Assembly (NCBI RefSeq): GCF_025141175.1
Contig: NZ_CP081155.1
Span: 2,013,001 to 2,077,000, forward strand
Direction: 5' to 3'
DNA: 64,000 bases
Origin: Jannaschia sp. M317
GTDB lineage: Bacteria; Pseudomonadota; Alphaproteobacteria; Rhodobacterales; Rhodobacteraceae
A program made the position numbers and the translations under genes. Below are positions 26,294 to 35,552 of the stretch, in pieces (position 1 is the first letter of the stretch; every line of letters begins with the position of its first letter). The notes beneath the pieces are model-generated. The model searched no databases, was not told where the DNA came from, and worked only from the letters and a program-made list of their open reading frames with translations.

Positions 26294-27415
26294 ATGCGCG
26301 CAGAAGTCCAGAACAACGTCGAGGCCATCGCCAAATCCGTGTCCCTGCTCAAGCGCAGACTGGACTGGGAGACGGCCGCCCATCGCCTGGAGGAATTCAA
26401 TGCGATGATCGAGGACCCGACCCTTTGGGACGACCAGGCGCGCGCGCAAAAGTTGATGCGTGACCGTCAGGCCCTGATGGACGGGATCGAAAGCATCGAA
26501 AGCCTGGAGCGTGACACCGCCGACAACGTCGAGATGATCGAGCTGGGCGAGATGGAAGACGACCAGGAAGTCATCGCCGAAGCCGAAGCCGCGATTGCCA
26601 AGTTGGTCGAAACCTCCGCCGAAAAGGAGCTGGAGGCCCTGCTGGACGGAGAGGCCGACGGCAACGACAGCTTTCTGGAGATCAACGCGGGTGCCGGCGG
26701 GACAGAGGCCTGCGATTGGGCCGAGATGTTGCAGCGGATGTATGTTCGCTGGGCTGGCAAACGCGGTTTCGACGCGGAACTGCAAAGCCAGGAAGCCGGC
26801 GGTGAGGCGGGGATCAAGTCTGCGGTTTACAAGATCAGCGGCAAGAACGCGTACGGATGGCTGAAATCCGAGTCGGGCGTGCACCGGCTGGTGCGTATCT
26901 CGCCCTTCGGCAAGGGCACGCGCGAGACGTCTTTTGCCTCGGTCTGGGTCTATCCGGTGGTGGATGACAATATCGAGATCGAGGTAAACCCCTCGGACAT
27001 CCGTATCGACACCTATCGGTCGTCGGGTGCCGGCGGGCAGCACGTGAATACCACCGACTCCGCCGTTCGGATCACCCATATTCCGACCAATATCGTCGTG
27101 ACCTCGTCGGAGAAATCGCAGCACCAGAACCGCGATATCGCGATGAAGGCCCTGAAATCGCGGCTCTATCAGTTGGAGCTGGACCGCAGGAACGCCGACA
27201 TCAACGCGGCGCACGAGGCCAAGGGGGATGCGGGCTGGGGCAATCAGATCCGGTCCTACGTCCTGCAACCCTACCAGATGGTAAAGGATCTGCGCACCGG
27301 CTACGAGACGTCTGACACCTCGGGCGTGCTGGACGGGGCCCTGGACGGGATCATGGCGTCGGTGCTGGCCTCGGACGCCTCGGGCAAGAGCCGGGCAGAC
27401 GCGGGCAACGCGTAA
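26294..27415 (+). CDS. prfB: Peptide chain release factor 2
   Basis: RF2 releases peptides at UAA and UGA codons. The 373-residue protein has the stop-reading SPF at residues 203-205 and the catalytic GGQ at 247-249 (SGAGGQHVN). ATG 26294 has GGAG six bases before it; GTG 26264 is a weaker alternative. The frame is continuous: there is no in-frame TGA near the 5' end and no CTT-TGA-C, so the self-regulatory frameshift known from E. coli prfB is absent. Confidence 0.96.
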   Translation: MRAEVQNNVEAIAKSVSLLKRRLDWETAAHRLEEFNAMIEDPTLWDDQARAQKLMRDRQALMDGIESIESLERDTADNVEMIELGEMEDDQEVIAEAEAAIAKLVETSAEKELEALLDGEADGNDSFLEINAGAGGTEACDWAEMLQRMYVRWAGKRGFDAELQSQEAGGEAGIKSAVYKISGKNAYGWLKSESGVHRLVRISPFGKGTRETSFASVWVYPVVDDNIEIEVNPSDIRIDTYRSSGAGGQHVNTTDSAVRITHIPTNIVVTSSEKSQHQNRDIAMKALKSRLYQLELDRRNADINAAHEAKGDAGWGNQIRSYVLQPYQMVKDLRTGYETSDTSGVLDGALDGIMASVLASDASGKSRADAGNA

Positions 27416-27462
27416 TCTGCGGTTTGGCGTGTTCTGAGCACAGGCTTGCGTGAGACTTCGCG

Positions 27463-28815
27463 TCACCCCTCGATGACGATCCGTTCCAACAGGCGGGCTG
27501 CAAAGGCGGCCCCGTCTTCTTCGGTGATGGTCCGGGCCAGTGCCGCGACGGCGTTATAGTCGAACCGCTCCAACAGCTCTGTCAGAGCGGCGGCCCCGCG
27601 CGCGCCCGAGAAACGTTTGGCCGACAGGCTGCGTGCCACACCCAGCCGTTCCAGCCGCGCGGCATTGTCTGGTTGGTCACCACCCACCGGCACGACCAGT
27701 TGCGGTCGCCCCGCGCGCAAAGCCTCGGCCGTGGTGCCGATGCCGCCATGGTGCAGGACGGCGGCACCTAACGGAAACAACGGTGCATGGGCCGCATAGC
27801 GTAGCGGCAAGAGATCCGGACCTTCGGGGACCGTGGCCTTGCCGTGCAACAACACGGCGCGCAGGCCCAGTGTCCGCGCCATGGCGATCGCCTCCTGCCA
27901 GAAGGTTTCGGGCTCGAGGTCATGGGCGATGGATCCACGGGTCACGATCAACGGCGGTGGTCCCGCGCCGATCCAGTCAAGGACAGCACGGGGCAAGTCG
28001 CCTTCGGGGGCAGGCGGAAAGCCCGCGATCTGCAGGCCAGCGGGGGCGTCTTGCGCCAGGGGGGCAAAGCGCGGCGACCAAAGTCCCAGACGCAGGGGCA
28101 CCGTGGCCCCGTGATCGAACAACGGTGTGCCCGGTTGCGGACCCAGGCCCAGGTCGGCGCGCAGGCGCGTAAGCTCCGCGCTGTGCCGTTGCCGCAGGAC
28201 CCACCGGGCCGCCGACAGCAGGCCCTTGTTCCATCCGACGCCCAGGCGCGTGCGCGGTTTTTTGATCGCAAGCCGGAAGGCCGGGCCGACTGGCGGGTCG
28301 TCGGCGGAGAACGTCATCATCGGTTGCAAAAGCAGGGGCACGTAGGCCGTGCCTGTCATCTCTGCCGCGAGCGATGCGCCCAAAGCAAACGTCGTTCCGG
28401 TGACACAGCCCGCGCCGGAACAAAGGTCAGCTACCTGCCGCGCGATCCCCGGCAGCAGGGGCATCATCGCGTGGGACATCATCCGGCTGGGGTCGCGCAG
28501 GACCGCGGCGGCAATTTCTTCTCGCGTCATCTGCAACGCGCGGCAGACGTCCGCCTCCGAGGGGCCGACCGGGGACGCGAGCAAGCCCCAGTCGCGGGCC
28601 CGTTCACAGTCATCCGGGGACAGGGCGAGGCGCGGCTCGACCCCGCGCGCCTCTAACGCGCGGGCCAGCGACAACACGGGGTAGAGGTCGCCCAATGATC
28701 CCAAGGAAGAGAGGACGACGGCGCGGTTACGCGGCCTGGGAATGCGGCCGGTCAGGCCCGGCAAACGTTTGACCCCGCTCCATTGCGGGGGCGGGGTCAA
28801 GGAAATCTTCGACAT
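27463..28815 (-). CDS. Glycosyltransferase of the UGT/MGT type (GT1-like)
   Basis: The protein has about 450 residues. The donor-binding half has the signature VLHHGGIGTTAEALRAGRPQLVVP and QPDNAARL; the N-terminal half starts with VVLSSLGSLGDLYPVLSLARAL. These mark a B-fold glycosyltransferase acting on a lipid or small hydrophobic acceptor, substrate unknown. The start is uncertain: ATG 28815 has a poor ribosome site and the first 17 codons overlap a perfect hairpin at 28769-28800; TTG 28764 is an alternative. It lies 14 bases after the bactofilin gene and converges on prfB. Confidence 0.85.
   Translation of the reverse strand: MSKISLTPPPQWSGVKRLPGLTGRIPRPRNRAVVLSSLGSLGDLYPVLSLARALEARGVEPRLALSPDDCERARDWGLLASPVGPSEADVCRALQMTREEIAAAVLRDPSRMMSHAMMPLLPGIARQVADLCSGAGCVTGTTFALGASLAAEMTGTAYVPLLLQPMMTFSADDPPVGPAFRLAIKKPRTRLGVGWNKGLLSAARWVLRQRHSAELTRLRADLGLGPQPGTPLFDHGATVPLRLGLWSPRFAPLAQDAPAGLQIAGFPPAPEGDLPRAVLDWIGAGPPPLIVTRGSIAHDLEPETFWQEAIAMARTLGLRAVLLHGKATVPEGPDLLPLRYAAHAPLFPLGAAVLHHGGIGTTAEALRAGRPQLVVPVGGDQPDNAARLERLGVARSLSAKRFSGARGAAALTELLERFDYNAVAALARTITEEDGAAFAARLLERIVIEG
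28769..28800 (-). terminator. Hairpin after the bactofilin gene
   Basis: TTGACCCCGC/GCGGGGTCAA is a perfect ten-base stem with a 12-base loop, 29 bases past the bactofilin stop on the leftward strand. It lies inside the proposed first codons of the glycosyltransferase, so either it is an attenuator or the glycosyltransferase starts later. Confidence 0.45.
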
Positions 28816-28828
28816 CTTGTGCGGCGGA

Positions 28829-29335
28829 TCAGGCCTTGGGCGCGTCGGCTTTTGGCTTGGCGGCTCCGCCCAGCGGGTCGTCCTGGCGCTGTACGGCACC
28901 TTCGAAATGGGCACCCGATTCGATGGCGATGGTCTTGTGGATGATGTCGCCCTCGACGCGTGCGGTCGACGTCAGGCGTACCTTCAGACCGCGCACGCGG
29001 CCCACGACGCGGCCATTCACGACGATGTCGTCGGCGATGACCTCTCCGCGAATCGTGGCACCTTCGCCGACGGTCAGCAGGTGGGCCTGGATGTTGCCCT
29101 CGATCTCGCCTTCGACCTGGATGTCGCCGGTGGTCTTGATGTCGCCTTTGATCACAAGGTCCGAAGACAGGGTCGACGGCGCGACCTTGGGCTTCATCGC
29201 CGAGGACCCGGCCCCCAGCTCAAGCCCGGCGGGCTTGGATGGTGGCGTGGCGGGTTTGGCCGGCGCGGCTGCGCCGGGGGCGGTGGGCTTGTCGGCGTCG
29301 CCGCCGGGCTGGTTCAGCTTCGATTTAGAAAACAT
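28829..29335 (-). CDS. Bactofilin (polymer-forming cytoskeletal protein)
   Basis: The protein has 168 residues. A Pro/Ala/Lys-rich leader (about 1-55) precedes the beta-helix core with repeats of the type SDLVIKGDIKTTGDIQVEG, EIEGNIQAHLLTVGEGATI, GEVIADDIVVNGRVVG and TARVEGDII, followed by a short tail. Bactofilins polymerise without nucleotide and position cell-wall enzymes. Start ATG 29335 lies inside the end of the M23 peptidase gene (11-base overlap), which implies translational coupling of cytoskeleton and wall hydrolase, an arrangement common in alphaproteobacteria. Confidence 0.92.
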   Translation of the reverse strand: MFSKSKLNQPGGDADKPTAPGAAAPAKPATPPSKPAGLELGAGSSAMKPKVAPSTLSSDLVIKGDIKTTGDIQVEGEIEGNIQAHLLTVGEGATIRGEVIADDIVVNGRVVGRVRGLKVRLTSTARVEGDIIHKTIAIESGAHFEGAVQRQDDPLGGAAKPKADAPKA

Positions 29336-30656
29336 CCTGACCTGCATTTAGGAAAGTGGCTGGGTTCAAGGCACGACCGCCCCGACGGATCTCATAGTGC
29401 AGATGCACCCCGGTCGAGCGTCCGGTGGTTCCCATACCACCGATACGTTCCCCGCGCGAGACCCTTTGGCCGACGGACACGTTGATCGAGTTGAGATGGG
29501 CATAGCGGGTCTCGAAACCAAGGGGGTGCTGGATCTTGACCAGTTTGCCATAGCCCGACTGCCAGCCGGCGTGGACCACGGTGCCCGCGGCCGTTGCGCG
29601 AATCTCGGACCCACGAGGGCCCGCGAAGTCCAGGCCCGAATGCATCCGGCCCCAACGCGGGCCATAGCCCGAGGTGCGGCGGTGCGGGCCGGGCACCGGA
29701 TGGGCCAGCGGCAGGCTTTCGGCGGCGATGCGATACAGCTCGACCTCCTCCAGCTTGCTCAGCAGGCGATTGGCGCGCTGCGTATCCAGATCCGGCAGAC
29801 CCTCCGGGTTGCCACGGGTGGACAGGATCATCGGCTCCAACGGGCCGCCCTGGCCGGAATAGCCACGGCGCACCTGCTCCAGGATGGCATCGGTCGAGAT
29901 GCCGGACCGGGCGAACACCTTTTCCAGCGGCTCCAGCGAGACCTCGACGGCTTCTTCGAGGCGCGAGAAGATGCGGTCGTTGCGGTCGGCGACGACCTCG
30001 GCCATGGCTTCCATCCGCCCGATTTCACTATCGGCGGAGGAGGCGACGATCACGGCTTCGTCGCGCTGCAACGCGGTGGCATCCAGCACCTCGGCCAAGG
30101 CAGAAGCAGTGGCGGCAGCGTCGGCGTGCAGACGTTCCGCGCGGGCCGCGGCCTCGGGCGCGTTTTCCAATTTGGCTTGCGCGATATCCACCTCTTCGCG
30201 GGCAGCGTCGCGTTCGGCCACGGTGCGGCGCAGGGTGCGCTGGATCACTTCGACGCCGGTTTCCAGCTCGCGGACGCGCTGCTCGGACCCGAGCAGCTGT
30301 TCCTGCATCTTGGAAACTTCGTCGAGCGCGGCATAGAACCGCTCCAACGCTTGCTCCGCCTCGCGGGTCCGAGCATCGCGTTCGCCGGACAGCGCATCAA
30401 GACGGGTTTCATAGGCCAGTTGCGCGCGCGCGGTCTGTTCGCGCGACGAATTGGAGCTGATGGCCCCGATCAGGAAGAACGAGGTGACGATCACCGTCCA
30501 GCCCAACAACACGGCCCCGCCCAGAAGGATACCGGCCTGCGTTGCCGGTCGCATGCGCACAAAACGCGTGCCTTCTTCGGATTTCAGAAACAGTCGTTGT
30601 TCCGGCAAATGCTGCTCCAGGCGAGCATTTACCTTGTCAGACAGGCGTTGCTTCAC
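29325..30656 (-). CDS. M23 family metallopeptidase with coiled coil
   Basis: The protein has 443 residues: cytosolic start, one membrane segment (about 40-66), a long coiled coil (70-200) and a LytM/M23 domain at the C-terminus with the metal motifs MHSGLDF (HxxxD) and HLHYE (HxH). It is probably an inner-membrane-anchored peptidoglycan endopeptidase guided by the bactofilin encoded downstream. GTG 30656 is chosen because GGGGGGA lies just before it; extending to an upstream ATG (30761) would add an unlikely 35 residues. The end overlaps the bactofilin start. Confidence 0.88.
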   Translation of the reverse strand: MKQRLSDKVNARLEQHLPEQRLFLKSEEGTRFVRMRPATQAGILLGGAVLLGWTVIVTSFFLIGAISSNSSREQTARAQLAYETRLDALSGERDARTREAEQALERFYAALDEVSKMQEQLLGSEQRVRELETGVEVIQRTLRRTVAERDAAREEVDIAQAKLENAPEAAARAERLHADAAATASALAEVLDATALQRDEAVIVASSADSEIGRMEAMAEVVADRNDRIFSRLEEAVEVSLEPLEKVFARSGISTDAILEQVRRGYSGQGGPLEPMILSTRGNPEGLPDLDTQRANRLLSKLEEVELYRIAAESLPLAHPVPGPHRRTSGYGPRWGRMHSGLDFAGPRGSEIRATAAGTVVHAGWQSGYGKLVKIQHPLGFETRYAHLNSINVSVGQRVSRGERIGGMGTTGRSTGVHLHYEIRRGGRALNPATFLNAGQDVF

Positions 30657-30848
30657 GCGCGTCCCCCCATTGATAACAGCCGATGGTGAGTCATCGACGC
30701 CGCGTTTCCGTACCCCTGCCCAGGTTTCGTCCTGGGTCAAACTTGACGCGCTTTTATGCATACCGTTGCAACGGGGCAACCTTCCTGACCCAAATGCCCT
30801 TGGGTGGGGCCCGTTTGCGCAGATTCTTGCCGAGTGGTTCGGTTCGTC

Positions 30849-31658
30849 TCAATCGCGTTCCGTCAGCGGCCAGTAGAAATCGGGCGGAATCCCGGCCTCT
30901 GCGCGTTTTTCCTCGTTGAAGGGTGGCTTCAACGGGCCGTGGAAATACCGGCGCACAAGATCGTGGAAGACGACCTTGGGGTCCAGATCGTGGCGACCGC
31001 AGAGGAAATGGAACCACTTCGACCCATAGGCCACATGCGCGACCTCTTCGGAATAGATCACCTCCAACGCGGCGACAGCGCTATCGGCGCGGGCGCGGCG
31101 GAAGATCTCGATCATGCCGGGCGTCACGTCCAGGCCCCGCGCCTCCAGGACCATGGGCACGACAGCGAGACGCCCCATCAGGTCGTCTGCCGTATCCTCG
31201 GCGGCACGCCACATGCCGGCATGTGCGGGCAGCGCACCGTAGTGGCTGCCCAGCTCCTCCAGGCAGTCGGCCATCAGGTTGAAGTGCTTCGATTCCTCGT
31301 CCGCCGCCTTGACCCAATCGTCGAAGAACCCCATCGGCATCGGGACATCGGAAAACCGCGCGATGATGTCCCAGTGCAGGTCGACGGCGTTCAACTCGAT
31401 GTGCGCGACGGCGTGCAGCAGGGCGATGCGGCCTTCGGGCGTGCCCGGTTTGCGGCGGGGCACATCGCGCGGATCCAGAAGTTCGGGTGAACTGGGCCGG
31501 GCCGGACGGTCCGGGGGCGCGGCGCGACCGACCTCGGGCGTGTCCCCGGCGGCACGCGCCGCTTGCCATGCCGCGGCATGGCGCCGTGACAGGGCCGTCT
31601 TGTCACGCCCGTCCGCACAGCGCAGCACCTCGTCGGCCATCTGGGCGAGTGGCAGCAT
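30849..31658 (-). CDS. DUF455 ferritin-like protein
   Basis: The protein has 269 residues. Helical repeats carry candidate di-iron ligands: AHIELNAVDLHWD, ADEESKHFNLM and YSEEVAHVAYG, the arrangement of ferritin-like and MiaE-like enzymes. The C-terminus FHGPLKPPFNEEKR is typical of the family. The reaction is unknown; a tRNA-modifying or oxidative role is often suggested. The gene is 16 bases downstream of bcp on the same strand, so they probably share a transcript. Confidence 0.88.
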   Translation of the reverse strand: MLPLAQMADEVLRCADGRDKTALSRRHAAAWQAARAAGDTPEVGRAAPPDRPARPSSPELLDPRDVPRRKPGTPEGRIALLHAVAHIELNAVDLHWDIIARFSDVPMPMGFFDDWVKAADEESKHFNLMADCLEELGSHYGALPAHAGMWRAAEDTADDLMGRLAVVPMVLEARGLDVTPGMIEIFRRARADSAVAALEVIYSEEVAHVAYGSKWFHFLCGRHDLDPKVVFHDLVRRYFHGPLKPPFNEEKRAEAGIPPDFYWPLTERD

Positions 31659-31674
31659 CCCCTTGCAACCGCGT

Positions 31675-32142
31675 CTAGGCTTTGACCGCGTCCAGCACGG
31701 CCTCGACGTGGCCCGGCACCTTCACCTTGCGCCACACCTGTTTCACGACGCCTTCGGCGTCGATCAGGAAGGTAGCGCGTTCGATGCCCATGCTTTTCTT
31801 GCCGTACATGTTCTTTTCGACCCAGACGCCATAATCCTCGCAGGTGGTGCTTTCGGCGTCCGAAGCCAGGATCACGCCCAGGTCGTGCTTGGCGATGAAC
31901 TTGTCATGCTTGGCCACCGTGTCCTTGGACAGGCCGACGACCACGGCCCCCGCCTCGGCAAAGGCGGCCCCATGTTCGGTGAATCCAATCGCCTCTGTGG
32001 TGCAGCCCGGCGTGTCGTCGCGCGGGTAGAAATAGAGAACGACTTGCTGGCCGCGCAACGCGGACAGGCTGACCTCACCGCCGCCATCGCGGGGCAGGGT
32101 GAAATCTGGGGCGGTGGTTCCGGCGGTGATTTCTTCGGACAT
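31675..32142 (-). CDS. bcp: Bacterioferritin comigratory protein, peroxiredoxin (BCP/PrxQ)
   Basis: BCP reduces peroxides with thioredoxin. The 155-residue protein has the peroxidatic cysteine in DDTPGCTTEA. The cysteine five positions later, found in E. coli, is missing; the only other cysteine is in STTCEDYGVW, which fits the PrxQ subtype that resolves through helix 3. ATG 32142 gives the family start (TAPDFTLP at about residue 10). It is divergent from the large AsmA-like gene. Confidence 0.93.
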   Translation of the reverse strand: MSEEITAGTTAPDFTLPRDGGGEVSLSALRGQQVVLYFYPRDDTPGCTTEAIGFTEHGAAFAEAGAVVVGLSKDTVAKHDKFIAKHDLGVILASDAESTTCEDYGVWVEKNMYGKKSMGIERATFLIDAEGVVKQVWRKVKVPGHVEAVLDAVKA

Positions 32143-32237
32143 CTGCAAAGGCTCCTGCAAGGGGTGCGTTGGCGAAGGACTTGGAACCGGCACCCCGTCA
32201 GGTCAAGGTAAACCTGCCCATTGCCCCCAGGACCCGC

Positions 32238-35200
32238 ATGACCGAGTTGCCCGCCAAACCCCGCAAGACGCGCGTCCTTCTCAGGGGCGGGCTGTATCTT
32301 GGGCTTATCCTGCTGGGGCTGGCGATCGGCACGGCCTACCGGCTGACGCGTGGGCCAGTGGCCTTTCCGGTATGGGCGGTCGAGCGGATCGAGGATCGCC
32401 TGAACCGGGATCTGATCGACGCGCGTTTGACGATCGGTGACGTGGCGCTGGCCTACGATCTGCAGGCTCAGGCGCTGCGCCTGCGGATCCGCAACGCCGT
32501 CCTTCGCCGCGATGACACCGATGTCCTTGCGTTGCCGGTTGCCCGTGTCACCCTGGATGGACGCAGCCTGCTGGCGGGCGACCTGCGCCCGCAGGTGATC
32601 GACTTCGAGGGGTTGGGCCTGAACGCCGCCCGCGATGCCGAAGGACGGTTCAGCCTGTCGCTTGGTGCCGGGGGCGGCGGTGCCCTGCCGGATAGTCCCG
32701 GCGCGGCGCTGGCGTTGCTGGACCGGGTTCTGGCGACGCCGGTTCTGACGCAGTTGACCGATGTGCGCCTGACCGACATCGACCTTGCCCTGCGCGACGA
32801 CATTACCGGGATCGCACAGCGTCTGACCGGGGGGGCATTGGTTCTGCGCCGTCAGGCCGGTGGCCTGCGCGCCACGCTTACGCTGCGCCTTCCGGCGGGG
32901 CCGGGCCGGACATCCGACCTGGCGTTGACGGTGAACCGGGCGGCGGCTGGCGGCGGGGCGCAGGCGCGGATTGCGCTTGTCGATCTTCCGTTGTCGGCGC
33001 TTGCTGCGCTGGTTCCGGGGGTGCCGGCCCTGTCCCTGGCGCGGGCGCGGTTGTCGGCCACGGCGCAGGTGACCCTCTCCGAGGGGGGGACGCTCAGTCC
33101 GCTGACGGGCCGGTTGGAGGCGCGGGACGCCGTGATGATCGACCGCCCCGCACTGGCGCTGGACCGCACGACCCTGGCCTTTGCCTGGCGACCCGGCGCG
33201 GACCGCATAGAGGTGACCGAACTCGTCGCCAGCTCCGACGCCGTTTCCACACGGGCCGAGGGGCAGGTCCTGCTGGAGCAGGGGGTGACCGGCCCGATCA
33301 CCCTGCAACTTCGCCTGGGCGAGACGGTTCTCGACCCGGAGGCGATGTTCGAAACCCGTGTCGCCTTTGATCGCGGCCTCCTGGAGGCGCGCGTCACCCA
33401 GTCGCCGCTGACGTTGCATTTGGGGCAAGGCATGGTCACCGGCCCTTCTGGCATGGCGCGCCTGTCTGGCAAGGTCGCGATCACGCCCACCGGCCCGCAG
33501 GGCAGTCTCTCGCTATTCGTGCCTGAGATGGCGGTGGGGCAGTTGACCGCGCTCTGGCCGCCGTCGGTTCAGGTTCAGGCCCGCCGCTGGTTCACCACCA
33601 ACATGCTGGGTGGCACCGCGCGACAGGCGTCCGGCGTGTTGCGGCTGGAACCGGGACAACCGCCTGAGGTGCTTGCGAATTTCCTCTTTTCAGAGGGTCG
33701 GGTCAGGTACATGCGTTTCATGCCGCCCGCCGAAGCGGCCAGTGGCGCCGCGCAATTTGATGGCCGACGTCTGGCGCTCCGCATTGATGTGGCACAGGTG
33801 CCCGCGCTTGGCCCGGACGATGACCTTTCGGCAGACACGCCGCGTCTTGCTGTCGGCCCCTCGACGTTCGTGATCCTTGACGCGACGCAACGCCCCGCGA
33901 CGGGGCAGCTGACCCTGCGGGCCTCGGGCGAAATAGGTGACATCCTCACCCTGACCAACAATCGCCCTCTGCGCCTGTTGGATCGGTTGAAGAGATCGCG
34001 CGACGTGGCCCAGGGGCAGGCGGATGCGTTGGTGCGTGTGACCCTGCCGCTCAGACGTGGCAACGCGCCCGCCGATATCGACTGGGCCGTCGAGGCGACG
34101 TTGCGCGATGTGACCAGCGCGGGCATCGTGCCGGGCCGCAGCCTGCGTGCCGATCGCCTCAGCTTTGCCGCCACGCCCGAGGCGGTGTCCGTGGCTGGGC
34201 CCCTTACCTTCGACGGAGTACCCTTTGAGGGCCGCTGGCGACAGGCCCTGCCGCCCCGCGCAACCGAGGCGCGGGATCCGGAGGCCCCCCTGCCACCCCC
34301 CGTCCCCCTGCCGGAGCCGGGGTCCGTGACCGGCACCGCGCGTGTCGCGCCCGAAGACCTGACACGCCTTGGCATTTCGCTGGCGGCGCTGGACCTGGGC
34401 GGTCGGACGGATGTGGCTGTCACCGTGATCTTGCCACAGGGTCGGGCCCCGCAACTCTCCATCACCAGTGCGTTGCAGGGCATGCGCGTGGGCCTGCCCG
34501 CCATCGCCTGGACCAAACCCGCCGAAACGCGCGCGGAGTTCGCCCTGGGCGCTGTCCTCGGCCCCGTGCCGGAGGTGACGGCGCTGTCGCTTTCGGCCCC
34601 CGGACTGCGCGCGCAGGGCGCAATAACCCTCCGGCCGGAGGGCGGCCTGGATCTGGCGCGGTTCTCCGAGATCGATACCGGCTGGTTCGCCGGGCCGTTG
34701 ACTCTGCGCGGGCAGGGCAAGGGGGTGCCGCCCGCCATCGACATCACCGGTGGTCGTGCCGATCTGCGTCGCGCGCTGTTGCGGGGGGGCGGTGCCGGCG
34801 GTGGCGGCGGACAGGGTAGCCCGCTCAACATTTCCCTGTCACGACTGACGGTTACCGAAGGTATCGCGCTGACCGATTTGCGCGCGACGTTGCGTGGCGG
34901 TGCGGGATCGTTCACCGGACAGATCAATGGCGGGACCCCGATCGAAGGCGTTGTGGCCGGGGGGCCGCAGGGGGCCACGGTGCAGATTCGCGGGGCGGAT
35001 GCGGGCGGTGTTCTGCGCTCTGCCGGACTGTTCCAAGAGGCGCGGGGCGGGGCCTTGCAGATGACGCTGCGCCCCACCGGCGAGACGGGCACCTACGACG
35101 GGGCCCTGCGTCTGTCGGAGCTGCGGGTTCGCAATGCCCCCGCGTTGGCCTCTCTGCTCCAGGCGCTTTCCGTTGTGGGAATCCTTGAACAACTGACTGG

Positions 35201-35543
35201 CGAGGGGCTGTTTTTCCAAACCGTCGAAAGCGACTTCACCCTGCGCCCCGGATCCATCGCCGTTCGCCGCGCATCTGCTGTCGGTCCGTCGATGTCGATC
35301 ACCGCGGATGGAACCTACGACTTGGGGGACAAGTCTTTGAATATGCAGGGCGTCATCTCTCCGATCTATCTGGTGAACGGGCTGTTCGGGGCGCTTTTCT
35401 CGCGGCGGGATGAGGGGTTGTTCGGGTTCACCTATCGGTTGGACGGGTCGGCTGCAGCGCCGCAGGTTTCGGTCAATCCCCTGTCGATTCTGACGCCGGG
35501 AATTTTTCGCGACATCTTTCGCAGCCCCCCGCCCGAGGGGTAA
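32238..35543 (+). CDS. Large AsmA-like/DUF3971 membrane-anchored protein (YhdP family)
   Basis: This 1101-residue protein has one N-terminal membrane segment (about residues 15-36) and an otherwise periplasmic, beta-rich repeat body. It ends with the AsmA-type C-terminal region (NMQGVISPIYLVNGLFGALF). YhdP, TamB and AsmA relatives form long hydrophobic grooves that move phospholipids to the outer membrane, so a role in envelope lipid transport is likely. ATG 32238 has CAGGA before it. A glycine-rich patch (GGGAGGGGGQG) occurs near residue 850. queA follows after nine bases. Confidence 0.87.
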   Translation: MTELPAKPRKTRVLLRGGLYLGLILLGLAIGTAYRLTRGPVAFPVWAVERIEDRLNRDLIDARLTIGDVALAYDLQAQALRLRIRNAVLRRDDTDVLALPVARVTLDGRSLLAGDLRPQVIDFEGLGLNAARDAEGRFSLSLGAGGGGALPDSPGAALALLDRVLATPVLTQLTDVRLTDIDLALRDDITGIAQRLTGGALVLRRQAGGLRATLTLRLPAGPGRTSDLALTVNRAAAGGGAQARIALVDLPLSALAALVPGVPALSLARARLSATAQVTLSEGGTLSPLTGRLEARDAVMIDRPALALDRTTLAFAWRPGADRIEVTELVASSDAVSTRAEGQVLLEQGVTGPITLQLRLGETVLDPEAMFETRVAFDRGLLEARVTQSPLTLHLGQGMVTGPSGMARLSGKVAITPTGPQGSLSLFVPEMAVGQLTALWPPSVQVQARRWFTTNMLGGTARQASGVLRLEPGQPPEVLANFLFSEGRVRYMRFMPPAEAASGAAQFDGRRLALRIDVAQVPALGPDDDLSADTPRLAVGPSTFVILDATQRPATGQLTLRASGEIGDILTLTNNRPLRLLDRLKRSRDVAQGQADALVRVTLPLRRGNAPADIDWAVEATLRDVTSAGIVPGRSLRADRLSFAATPEAVSVAGPLTFDGVPFEGRWRQALPPRATEARDPEAPLPPPVPLPEPGSVTGTARVAPEDLTRLGISLAALDLGGRTDVAVTVILPQGRAPQLSITSALQGMRVGLPAIAWTKPAETRAEFALGAVLGPVPEVTALSLSAPGLRAQGAITLRPEGGLDLARFSEIDTGWFAGPLTLRGQGKGVPPAIDITGGRADLRRALLRGGGAGGGGGQGSPLNISLSRLTVTEGIALTDLRATLRGGAGSFTGQINGGTPIEGVVAGGPQGATVQIRGADAGGVLRSAGLFQEARGGALQMTLRPTGETGTYDGALRLSELRVRNAPALASLLQALSVVGILEQLTGEGLFFQTVESDFTLRPGSIAVRRASAVGPSMSITADGTYDLGDKSLNMQGVISPIYLVNGLFGALFSRRDEGLFGFTYRLDGSAAAPQVSVNPLSILTPGIFRDIFRSPPPEG

Positions 35544-35552
35544 GGGCAGGGC

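Noticed and set aside
26240..26300. Programmed frameshift at the start of prfB
   Set aside because: The frame is continuous with no in-frame TGA and no CTT-TGA-C.
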